7,333 bases of DNA, from positions 1 to 7,333 of the forward strand of contig JAEZEN010000361.1 in the NCBI GenBank assembly GCA_023433185.1, written 5' to 3'. The notes beneath the pieces are model-generated. The model was not told the origin of the DNA and searched no databases. It worked only from the letters and a program-made list of their open reading frames with translations. The DNA is from Pseudomonadota bacterium (GTDB taxonomy: Bacteria; Pseudomonadota; Alphaproteobacteria; Rhizobiales; Kaistiaceae). Made by a program: the position numbers and the translations under genes. Each line of letters begins with the position of its first letter. Position 1 is the first letter of the stretch. This document shows, in pieces, positions 1 through 5,749 of the stretch.

Positions 1-57
1 CCCAAATGGGTGACGACGTCTCGCGCGCATGGCATCAGGCTCGTTCCGACAAAAGCC

Positions 58-61
58 GAGG
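58..61 (+). promoter_or_regulatory. Ribosome binding site of the first secreted protein
   Basis: GAGG lies five bases upstream of the ATG at 67. It favours this start over the in-frame GTG at position 10, as does the signal peptide that begins at 67. Confidence 0.5.
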
Positions 62-66
62 ACACC

Positions 67-609
67 ATGCGACGCTGCCTTCTCCCACTGATCACCGCCC
101 TCGCGGTGGCCCCCCTGTCCGCCCTCGCCGACGAGGCCAGCCTTGACGACGAGATCGCGAAGGCGCCGGGCTTCACGCTCAGCGAGCTCCTTCCGACGGC
201 CCTCATCCTCGGTGCCGGCCCCTCGGGAATTTCGGTGGACGTGGGTTCGAACGCGGCCGACGCGCCGTTCGACGCGACCTTCGAGATCATGCTGCCGGCC
301 TATCCCAACGTCACGATCGCCCTCCTGGTCAGCGAGCGGGACTCCGTGACCGGCCTGGTCTCGCAGATCCAGTCGATGGCGGCGTCGGGCAGCCTGCCCG
401 GTGGTTCGGCAGCCGATACCGACGCCCTGCCCGGCGTCGACTGCGTCGGCGTCGTCGACCAGAACATGATCGTCTGCAGGATCGGCTCGGCCGGAGTCCA
501 GTTCACGGCGACCGACTTCCTCGACGGCGGATCGATCGACTACGCGGCAACCAGGATGCTGTTCGAACGCCTTCCCGTGGCGATATACCAGGAGGCCTTC
601 GGCTCATGA
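67..609 (+). CDS. Secreted protein of unknown function
   Basis: I do not recognise this 180-residue protein. Residues 1-21 look like a Sec signal peptide: two arginines at 2-3, a hydrophobic stretch at 5-17, and a likely cut after Ala-Leu-Ala at 19-21, so the mature protein of about 159 residues should be periplasmic or secreted. The mature part starts acidic (DEASLDDE), has no further membrane segment, and carries two cysteines (126 and 137) that could form a disulfide. The ATG at 67 is preferred because it begins the signal peptide and has GAGG (58-61) five bases upstream; the same frame is open to the window edge and has a GTG at 10, which would bury the signal peptide. The stop overlaps the next start in an ATGA, suggesting translational coupling. 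Secretion is fairly sure; function is unknown. Confidence 0.8.
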   Translation: MRRCLLPLITALAVAPLSALADEASLDDEIAKAPGFTLSELLPTALILGAGPSGISVDVGSNAADAPFDATFEIMLPAYPNVTIALLVSERDSVTGLVSQIQSMAASGSLPGGSAADTDALPGVDCVGVVDQNMIVCRIGSAGVQFTATDFLDGGSIDYAATRMLFERLPVAIYQEAFGS

Positions 610-797
610 ACTGGCGGGCGCCCTTCCTCCTCATCGCGCTCGCCATCGGGGTCGGCGCGGAACCGGCCATGGCCCGCGACGTCTGCCTGGGGCCGTTCGT
701 CGCCAAGGGCAAGCCGGCGGCACTCCAGCCGCAGGCTGAAGCCCTGGCGGTCTCGGCCTGGAACGCCGCGCTCGGCGCCGGCGCGCCCTATGCCTGA
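606..797 (+). CDS. Very small secreted protein, unknown function
   Basis: This is a 63-residue open frame. Residues 1-23 resemble a Sec signal peptide (Arg4, hydrophobic 6-17, likely cut after Ala-Met-Ala at 21-23), leaving a mature peptide of about 40 residues with one cysteine (27) and an AEALAVSAWNAAL stretch. The ATG overlaps the previous stop (ATGA at 606-609), and the end overlaps the next gene by eight bases, which is the arrangement of a coupled operon. My inference, with low confidence, is that the Ala-rich segment with a central Trp resembles the middle of small secreted proteins in Hyphomicrobiales that normally continue to a cysteine-containing tail; here the frame stops first, so it could be a shortened member. 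It could also be a chance frame, but the signal peptide and both overlaps argue against that. Confidence 0.55.
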   Translation: MNWRAPFLLIALAIGVGAEPAMARDVCLGPFVAKGKPAALQPQAEALAVSAWNAALGAGAPYA

Positions 798-1695
798 ACC
801 TGTGTATTCGACGGTCGACAAGTATCTCCGCCAGCTCAAGGACAAGCTCGATGCGGCGGACTTCCCGGCCCTGGTGATCCGGGCCATCGCCTGGCGGGAC
901 GCGGCGGGGGCAGGACGGCCGATGGACCCTGCCGCCCTCCGCCTGCACGGACAACGCCCGGGCGACACGGAAGCCCGGCCGCGCGGCTTCTTCGATGCCG
1001 CGAGCTTCGACGAACTCTTCGGCATGCTGCTGGAGGCTCTGGCGCCATTCGACGTCACCCACGTCGTGCACTCGCATGTGCGCCGCCGCCGCGACGGCGG
1101 GCCCGAGCACATGGCGTCGCGGTGGTCGCTCCCCGACAGCGTCAGCTTCGACATGTCGATCGCCGCCGAGGAAAACCTGAGCTTCAAGCTCGCCTTCAGC
1201 GGCGAGACGATCTTGCCGCTCGACCTCGAAGCCATGCAGCGATCAGAGATCTACAGCTTCGTGCCCGCCCATATCAGGGCCCAGAACGAGCGCTTCCTGA
1301 AGGTCGGACTGGCGCGCGGCATCACGCTTCGGTTGCCGGGGCCCGGGCCGGCCGACCGGCTGGTGACCTCGGCCCTCTTCCAGAACCTGACGGCGGAACG
1401 CTTCGCCTCCCGCGTCGAGCAGGCGCCGCGCATGCTGGAGATCGTCCTGAGGTTCCGCAACGCCCATATTTCCCTGGCACGGCCGCGAGCAGCACTCCCC
1501 GAGAAGGCCCACCAGCTCCTGGTGCTCCTGTCGGGCGGTATGGAACCGGACGCCGCAGCCGAGCGGCTGGGCATGTCGCGCCGGGCAGCGGACCGCCATC
1601 TCGCCATCGGGCGCAAAATCCCCGGTGCGGGGTCCAACCTCTCGGCGGTGGCGCAGTTCGCGACCGACGAAGTGGCGCCGCGCCTGCCCTTCTGA
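790..1695 (+). CDS. Divergent LuxR-family helix-turn-helix regulator
   Basis: This 301-residue protein is probably a cytoplasmic transcription regulator. Residues about 236-292 match the LuxR/GerE DNA-binding domain: a leucine-rich first helix (LLVLLSGG), then AAERLGMSRRAADRHL as the helix-turn-helix, then a final helix near SAVAQFA. Counting from the family pattern, the conserved Leu (244) and Gly (250) are kept, but the usually invariant Glu is Ala240. Residues about 70-190 loosely resemble an autoinducer-binding domain: FDELFGMLLEAL at 73-84 and GLARGITLRLPGPG at 173-186, like the GLxxGxTxPxxGPGG strand of LuxR proteins. The Trp/Tyr/Asp-Pro residues of the acyl-homoserine-lactone pocket are not evident, so ligand binding is open. 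The ATG overlaps the preceding stop by eight bases and has no clear ribosome binding site, so coupling is likely. The DNA-binding assignment is moderately sure; the N-terminal one is weak. Confidence 0.72.
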   Translation: MPEPVYSTVDKYLRQLKDKLDAADFPALVIRAIAWRDAAGAGRPMDPAALRLHGQRPGDTEARPRGFFDAASFDELFGMLLEALAPFDVTHVVHSHVRRRRDGGPEHMASRWSLPDSVSFDMSIAAEENLSFKLAFSGETILPLDLEAMQRSEIYSFVPAHIRAQNERFLKVGLARGITLRLPGPGPADRLVTSALFQNLTAERFASRVEQAPRMLEIVLRFRNAHISLARPRAALPEKAHQLLVLLSGGMEPDAAAERLGMSRRAADRHLAIGRKIPGAGSNLSAVAQFATDEVAPRLPF

Positions 1696-1736
1696 ACGAA
1701 AGGGCCGCGCCCCATGCGAAGGCGCGGCCCGCGTTC
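1694..1736. terminator. Strong hairpin between convergent genes
   Basis: GGGCCGCGCC (1702-1711) pairs perfectly with GGCGCGGCCC (1721-1730) around a nine-base loop. Outside it, GAACG (1694-1698) can also pair with CGTTC (1732-1736). It begins inside the stop codon of the LuxR-like gene and lies 19 bases past the end of the receiver gene on the other strand. There is no long T-run; only on the minus strand does a short T-rich stretch (TTTCGTTC) follow the inner stem. The position between two converging genes supports a bidirectional terminator. Confidence 0.7.
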
Positions 1737-1754
1737 GTCACGAGTTCACGCCCG

Positions 1755-2198
1755 CTATCGCGGGGATGGGGCGTTGCTCGATCCGGCAAATCCGCCGAAG
1801 CCCGGCTCCCAGCCCGGCCCCGCATCGATCATTTCCCAAAGAATTCGGGCGACCGTCCGCGGCATGTAGGGCTTGGGAATGAAACGGCTCGCCGCGGGCA
1901 GATCGGAGGGAGCGCCGTAGCTCCGGCCCGAGGTGACCAGCACGACCACATCCGGCCAGTGCTCCGCGACGAGGCGGGCAAGGTCGACGCCGTCGGCGTC
2001 GCCGGGCATCTGGATATCGGTGAAGACCGCCCGGATGTCGGCACGACGCTCGAGCAGCGCAAGAGCTTCGGAAACCGTACCGGCGCGCAGGGTCAAGAAC
2101 CCTTCCCGTTCGAGGACGTCGATGGCGTCCTCACGAATCAGCACCTCGTCCTCGACAACGAGGACGGTGGGCGTCTCTGTGGGGTCAAACGTGCTCAT
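1755..2198 (-). CDS. Single-domain response regulator (receiver only)
   Basis: This 147-residue protein is one receiver (CheY-like) domain with no output domain. Visible signature residues are the acidic pair Glu16-Asp17 in VVEDE, the phosphate-accepting Asp61 in FTDIQMPG, Thr89 in VLVTSGR, and Lys109 in FIPKPY. After about residue 125 only a short Gly/Pro/Ser tail remains. Such proteins receive phosphate from a histidine kinase and act by protein contact or as phosphate sinks; they are common in alphaproteobacteria, and some belong to the general stress response. No kinase gene is adjacent, so its partner is unknown. The ATG at 2198 is the only start that keeps the first beta strand; it lacks a Shine-Dalgarno sequence and lies just below a promoter-like motif, so the message may be leaderless. 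The gene converges on the LuxR-like gene. Confidence 0.94.
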   Translation of the reverse strand: MSTFDPTETPTVLVVEDEVLIREDAIDVLEREGFLTLRAGTVSEALALLERRADIRAVFTDIQMPGDADGVDLARLVAEHWPDVVVLVTSGRSYGAPSDLPAASRFIPKPYMPRTVARILWEMIDAGPGWEPGFGGFAGSSNAPSPR

Positions 2199-2220
2199 GC
2201 AGCCAGAACGACATGCAGCC
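2196..2220. repeat. Nine-base direct repeat over the receiver gene start
   Basis: CATGCAGCC occurs at 2196-2204 and again at 2212-2220, a period of 16 bases. The first copy includes the start codon of the receiver gene (read on the minus strand as GGCTGCATG) and the second lies in the promoter spacer. It could be a small duplication or a paired protein-binding site. Confidence 0.5.
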
Positions 2221-2232
2221 CGCGCGGGTTCC
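2207..2232 (-). promoter_or_regulatory. Candidate EcfG-type (general stress response) promoter
   Basis: On the minus strand GGAAC (2232-2228) is followed after 17 bases by CGTT (2210-2207). This fits the known GGAAC-N16/17-CGTT pattern of the alphaproteobacterial stress sigma factor EcfG. It faces the receiver gene, and a transcript would start about at the ATG (2198), giving little or no leader. The spacer contains a ten-base palindrome, CCCGCGCGGG (2219-2228). The motif match is read directly; the function is inferred. Confidence 0.5.
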
Positions 2233-2262
2233 CTGATCGGCCAGGGCGTAGCTGAAACTTGA

Positions 2263-2278
2263 GTAAACCTTTAGTTAA
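2263..2278. promoter_or_regulatory. Possible CtrA-like box
   Basis: In an AT-rich island inside GC-rich DNA, the minus strand reads TTAA, seven bases, TTTAC. This differs by one base from the CtrA consensus TTAA-N7-TTAAC known from alphaproteobacteria. It sits about 65 bases upstream of the receiver gene. AT-rich intergenic DNA can give such matches by chance, so this is a weak call. Confidence 0.25.
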
Positions 2279-2321
2279 ATTCCCTTGGGAGAGAGACTTT
2301 TCGCCCGCTTCGGTGAAGTAC

Positions 2322-2346
2322 CGCCGCCTGGACTACGCAGGCGGCG
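2322..2346 (-). terminator. Hairpin at the end of folC
   Basis: CGCCGCCTG (2322-2330) and CAGGCGGCG (2338-2346) form a perfect nine-base stem with a seven-base loop that contains the folC stop codon. On the minus strand the stem is followed by GTACTTCACC, without a T-run, so it is not a textbook terminator. It could end the operon transcript weakly or protect its 3' end. Confidence 0.45.
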
Positions 2347-3652
2347 TCCCGTTTCCGGCAAGTACCGCGCCGGCGAGGTAGAGCGACCCACAGATGAGGA
2401 TGCGGGGCGGGTCGGCCGGGTCACCCTCCTCCCCGATGTCCGCAAGCGCCTGGGCGACGCTGCCTGCCACCGAAACGGGCAGGCCGACTTCGGCGGCGAT
2501 GGCGGCAAGCTCGACCGGATCGCGCGCCGCGGCCGAATGCGGTACCGAGACCGCATGGACACGGCGGGCGAGCCCCGCAAAGGGGGTGAAGAAACCCACG
2601 GGATCCTTGGTATTCAACATGCCGACGATGAGGTGAAGGGGACGCGGGGCGCGCTCCTCGAGATCGGCCATCGCCTCGGCGACGACGATGCCCGCACCGG
2701 GGTTGTGTCCGCCATCGAGCCACAACTCGGCTTCGACAGGCGCCGCCGAGACCAGCGCGCCGGCGGTCAGCCGCTGGAGCCGGGCCGGCCATTCGACGTT
2801 GACGAGCCCCGCCTCGATGGCATCGGTCGCCACGACGAGCCCCGTCCGGCGAAGGGCGGCGATGGCGGTCCCGGCATTGGTGAACTGGTGCCGGCCGACG
2901 AGCCACGGGCTCGGCAGGTCAAGGAGGCCATCCTCGTCCTGGTAGACCAGGCGGCCACGCTCCGCATAGGCGACCCAGTCGCGATTGGCGACGAACAGCG
3001 GCGCGCCGCTCCGGGCGGCAGCGTCCTCGATGACCTCGAGAGCCGCATCGGCCTGCGGCGCGATGATTCCCGGTCGCCCGCGCTTCAGGATTCCGGCCTT
3101 CTCCGCCGCGATGCCCTCGAGACTGTCGCCGAGGAACTTCTCGTGGTCGATCGAGACGGCGGTGATCACGCTGGCGAGCGGCTCCGTCACGATGTTCGTC
3201 GCATCGAGCCGGCCGCCGAGGCCGACTTCGAGCAGGAGGACATCGGCGGGGTGCCGGGCGAAGATGTCGAAGGCCGCCGCCGTGGTGATCTCGAACTGCG
3301 TGATCGGGCGCCCGGCATTGACCTTCTCGACCGCGAGCAAGCTGTCGGCGAGTTCGTCCTCGTCGACGAAGCGGCCGCCGCCATCCGCGCCGAGGCGCAT
3401 GCGCTCGTGAAAACGCACGAGGTGCGGCGACGTGTAGACGTGAACGCGCCGGCCGGCCGCCTCCAGCATGGCGCGCATGAAGGCCGTCGTCGATCCCTTG
3501 CCGTTGGTTCCGGCGACGTGGATCACCGGCGGCAGGCGCGCCTCGGGATGGCCGAGATCGGTCATCAGGTCGGCGATCCGATCGAGAGACAGGTCGATCT
3601 CGCGCGGATGGAGGTGGAGCAGGCGCTCCAGGATGGCGTCGGACCGTTCCAT
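2333..3652 (-). CDS. folC: Folylpolyglutamate / dihydrofolate synthase
   Basis: FolC adds glutamate to dihydropteroate and to folates, using ATP, in the cytoplasm. The 439-residue product has the family motifs in order: P-loop AGTNGKGST (47-55), the TSPHL loop (74-78) followed by FHERM, the metal-site strand EVGLGGRLDATN (142-153), SIDH (167-170), EKAGI with Lys185 at the usual carbamylated position, WPARLQRL (288-295), and DGGHNPGA (313-320), where most members have DGAHNP. Length is normal. The ATG at 3652 is chosen because MERSDAILERL starts as the family does; the frame runs 30 codons further upstream, but that part overlaps the end of accD. It lies 11 bases after the accD stop without a clear ribosome binding site, so it is probably translated by coupling. 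It is the last gene of the run, and a hairpin covers its stop. Confidence 0.97.
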   Translation of the reverse strand: MERSDAILERLLHLHPREIDLSLDRIADLMTDLGHPEARLPPVIHVAGTNGKGSTTAFMRAMLEAAGRRVHVYTSPHLVRFHERMRLGADGGGRFVDEDELADSLLAVEKVNAGRPITQFEITTAAAFDIFARHPADVLLLEVGLGGRLDATNIVTEPLASVITAVSIDHEKFLGDSLEGIAAEKAGILKRGRPGIIAPQADAALEVIEDAAARSGAPLFVANRDWVAYAERGRLVYQDEDGLLDLPSPWLVGRHQFTNAGTAIAALRRTGLVVATDAIEAGLVNVEWPARLQRLTAGALVSAAPVEAELWLDGGHNPGAGIVVAEAMADLEERAPRPLHLIVGMLNTKDPVGFFTPFAGLARRVHAVSVPHSAAARDPVELAAIAAEVGLPVSVAGSVAQALADIGEEGDPADPPRILICGSLYLAGAVLAGNGTPPA

Positions 3653-3663
3653 CGATCCGCCGG

Positions 3664-4566
3664 TCAGACCGGCTCCGCCTCGATCACCTCCGGCGCCGAG
3701 GGCTCCTCGGGAATGGAGGGGTCGCCGCCGAGCAGCCGGCACAGCCGGCTGACGGTGGCACGGATCTGGTGGCGGTGGACGACCACATCGACCATGCCGT
3801 GCTCGAGCAGGTACTCGGCGCGCTGAAAGCCATCGGGAAGCTTCTCCCGGATGGTCTGTTCGATGACGCGCGGGCCGGCGAAACCGATGAGCGCCCCCGG
3901 CTCGGCAAGATGGACATCGCCGAGCATCGCATAGGACGCCGTGACGCCGCCGGTGGTCGGGTGGGTGAGCACGACGATGTAGGGCTTCTTCACCTCACGG
4001 AAGGCCTCGACGGCCACCGTGGTACGGGGAAGCTGCATCAGTGCGAGCACGCCTTCCTGCATCCGCGCCCCGCCCGAGGCCGCGAAGAGAACGAAGGGCA
4101 GCTCCCGCTCCCGCGCCGTCATCAGGCCGGTGATCACCGCCTCGCCGGCGGCCATGCCGAGCGACCCGCCCATGAAGTCGAAGTCCTGGACGGCGGCGAC
4201 GACCGGCACATCCTCGACGCTGCCGGCGCCGAGATGGACCGAATCGACCGCGCCGGTCTTGGTTCGCGCATCCTTCAGGCGATCGGTATAGCGACGCTCG
4301 TCGCGGAACCGCAGCGGATCGGCCGGCACGTCGGGGAACGGGATCGTCTCCCAGCTCGACCCGTCGAAGAAGTGCTCGAAACGCTGCTTCGCCGTCATCC
4401 GCATGTGATAGCCGGAGCCGGGGACGACGAAGTGATTGGCTTCCAGGTCGCGATGGAACACCATCTCCCCGGTCTCGGGACACTTGATCCAGAGATTCTC
4501 GGGGACTTCGCGCTTGACGAAGTAGTTGCGGATTTTCGGGCGGACGACGTTGCTGATCCAGCTCAA
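3664..4566 (-). CDS. accD: Acetyl-CoA carboxylase carboxyltransferase beta subunit
   Basis: AccD pairs with AccA to move the carboxyl group from carboxybiotin to acetyl-CoA, the first committed step of fatty-acid synthesis. The 300-residue protein shows the carboxyltransferase core: [11 protein letters not shown] (133-143), the oxyanion loop SGGARMQEG (164-172), TTGGVTAS (204-211) and [11 protein letters not shown] (221-231). Its N-terminal zinc-ribbon region aligns with the E. coli form, but only Cys29 remains; the other three positions are Thr32, Val48 and Ser51. From memory, the [13 protein letters not shown] form is typical of Hyphomicrobiales AccD. The start is TTG, with AGGAG nine bases upstream inside the trpA stop region; no nearby ATG would give the conserved [12 protein letters not shown] start. 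It lies 12 bases downstream of trpA and 11 upstream of folC. Confidence 0.98.
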   Translation of the reverse strand: MSWISNVVRPKIRNYFVKREVPENLWIKCPETGEMVFHRDLEANHFVVPGSGYHMRMTAKQRFEHFFDGSSWETIPFPDVPADPLRFRDERRYTDRLKDARTKTGAVDSVHLGAGSVEDVPVVAAVQDFDFMGGSLGMAAGEAVITGLMTARERELPFVLFAASGGARMQEGVLALMQLPRTTVAVEAFREVKKPYIVVLTHPTTGGVTASYAMLGDVHLAEPGALIGFAGPRVIEQTIREKLPDGFQRAEYLLEHGMVDVVVHRHQIRATVSRLCRLLGGDPSIPEEPSAPEVIEAEPV

Positions 4567-4575
4567 GTCCAGAAA

Positions 4576-4580
4576 CTCCT
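4576..4580 (-). promoter_or_regulatory. Ribosome binding site deciding the TTG start of accD
   Basis: AGGAG, overlapping the TAG stop of trpA (read TAGGAG), stands nine bases before TTG at 4566-4564. It is the clearest Shine-Dalgarno sequence in the minus-strand run and supports the rare start codon. Confidence 0.7.
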
Positions 4581-5421
4581 ACTCGGCGGCCTCGGCCCGG
4601 GCCGCACGGACACCGGCGGCAAGGTCGGCGACGAGGTCGGTGACGGCGCGGACCGTACCGGCCGTCGCCCTGCCCTCGCCGTCAAGCGAACCGGCGACGG
4701 CCGCGACGATCGCCGAGCCCACGACCACGCCATCGGCGCCGCGGCCGATGTCCGCCGCCTGGGCGGCGGTCCTGACGCCGAAGCCGACCGCCACCGGCAA
4801 TATGGTGTGCCGCTTGATCCTTGTCACCGCCTCGGCGACACGAACCGCGTCGGGCGCCGCGGTGCCGGTGATGCCGAGGATCGAGACGTAGTAGACGAAC
4901 CCCGAGGTATTTTTGAGCACGGCCGGCAGCCGCTTGTCGTCGGTGGTGGGCGTCGCGAGCCGGATGAAGCTGATGCCATGCGCCATCGCGGGCAGGCAGA
5001 GTTCGTCGTCGGCCTCGGGCGGCAGGTCGACGACGATGAGGCCGTCAACGCCGGCTTCGCGGGCCGCCGTGAGGAAGGCCTCGTTCCCCATGGAATAGAT
5101 CGGATTGTAGTAGCCCATCAGGACAACCGGCGTTTCGGCGTCGCCTTGCCGGAAGGCGCGGACCATGTCGAGGGTCTTGCGCAGCGTCTCGCCGCCCTTC
5201 AGGGCCCGCTGCCCGGCCATCTGGATCGCCGGGCCATCGGCCATCGGGTCTGAGAACGGCATGCCGACCTCGATCACGTCGGCCCCGGCCCCGGGCAGCG
5301 CACGGAGGATGGCAAGGGACGTTTCGTGGTCGGGGTCGCCGGCCATGACGAAGGTGACGAGGGCCGGCCGGCCCTCGGCCTTGAGGCTGGCGAAACGGCG
5401 GTCGATGCGGGTCTCGGTCAT
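4579..5421 (-). CDS. trpA: Tryptophan synthase alpha subunit
   Basis: TrpA cleaves indole-3-glycerol phosphate to indole, which passes through a tunnel to TrpB. The 280-residue TIM barrel has the catalytic Glu51 and Asp62 in [18 protein letters not shown], then [18 protein letters not shown], and near the end VGFGVRT and GVVVGSAIV, which bind the phosphate. The ATG at 5421 is chosen because [14 protein letters not shown] matches the family start; the frame extends 20 codons upstream over the end of cutA without similarity. A GGGGAG lies 11 bases upstream, inside cutA. The start is four bases after the cutA stop. The first base of its ATGA also ends the literal read-through frame of trpB, which I take as coincidence. 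The gene is intact and of normal length. Confidence 0.98.
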   Translation of the reverse strand: MTETRIDRRFASLKAEGRPALVTFVMAGDPDHETSLAILRALPGAGADVIEVGMPFSDPMADGPAIQMAGQRALKGGETLRKTLDMVRAFRQGDAETPVVLMGYYNPIYSMGNEAFLTAAREAGVDGLIVVDLPPEADDELCLPAMAHGISFIRLATPTTDDKRLPAVLKNTSGFVYYVSILGITGTAAPDAVRVAEAVTRIKRHTILPVAVGFGVRTAAQAADIGRGADGVVVGSAIVAAVAGSLDGEGRATAGTVRAVTDLVADLAAGVRAARAEAAE

Positions 5422-5425
5422 GGCG

Positions 5426-5749
5426 TCATCGTCTCCCCGGGCGCCGCGTCTCGGTGTCGATCCAGGCGAGGTACTTGGCATTGGCGGTCATCGGACGGTG
5501 GACGACCACGCCGGGCAGCTCGTAGGAGTGCTCGCCGACGATGAAGTCCATCAGGTCGTGGACCTTGCTCTCGGCGGTCTTGAAGACCACCGGCACCTCG
5601 TTCTCCTCGCGGAGCGCCTGCTCCCACCAGTAGAAGGAGCGGACGGGCGCCTGAACGCTGGCGCAGGCGGCGAGCCGCTTCTCCACCGCCGCGCGCGCCA
5701 CCTTCGACGCCTCCTCGGCGCTGCCGAAATTGACGTGGACCTCGAGCAT
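5426..5749 (-). CDS. cutA: CutA-like divalent-ion tolerance protein
   Basis: This 107-residue protein belongs to the CutA1 family of small trimeric proteins linked to divalent-metal tolerance, whose exact role is unsettled. Visible family features are an N-terminal strand followed by [18 protein letters not shown] with the conserved Cys near 29, then [21 protein letters not shown] and a C-terminal KYLAWI. Deviations include VNFGS instead of the usual Thr/Cys-rich first strand, and Gly where HPYExPE members have Glu after the proline. Length is normal. The ATG at 5749 is the only good start, because a stop lies four codons upstream; there is no ribosome binding site, and the start overlaps the expected trpB stop (TGATG), so coupling is likely. 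It sits between trpB and trpA, an unusual place. It is intact, and the literal trpB frame runs across it. Confidence 0.9.
   Translation of the reverse strand: MLEVHVNFGSAEEASKVARAAVEKRLAACASVQAPVRSFYWWEQALREENEVPVVFKTAESKVHDLMDFIVGEHSYELPGVVVHRPMTANAKYLAWIDTETRRPGRR

Noticed and set aside
540..1235. 231-residue minus-strand open frame
   Set aside because: It is antisense to three overlapping plus-strand genes and has no signal or domain.
1122..2255. 377-residue plus-strand open frame spanning the convergent hairpin
   Set aside because: It overlaps the LuxR-like gene in another frame and runs antisense through the receiver gene; it has no recognisable domain.
2285..3826. 513-residue plus-strand open frame
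   Set aside because: It lies antisense to folC and the end of accD, has low-complexity Arg/Asp/Gly-rich composition, and is a typical shadow in GC-rich DNA.
3769..5253. 494-residue plus-strand open frame
   Set aside because: It is antisense to accD and trpA, both clearly real by motifs; no family features were seen in it.
5418..5748. Basic Arg/Gly-rich C-terminal extension of TrpB in the literal frame
   Set aside because: It runs in a different frame over an intact CutA-family gene and has the composition of GC-rich out-of-frame translation. Its end at the trpA start looks like coincidence.
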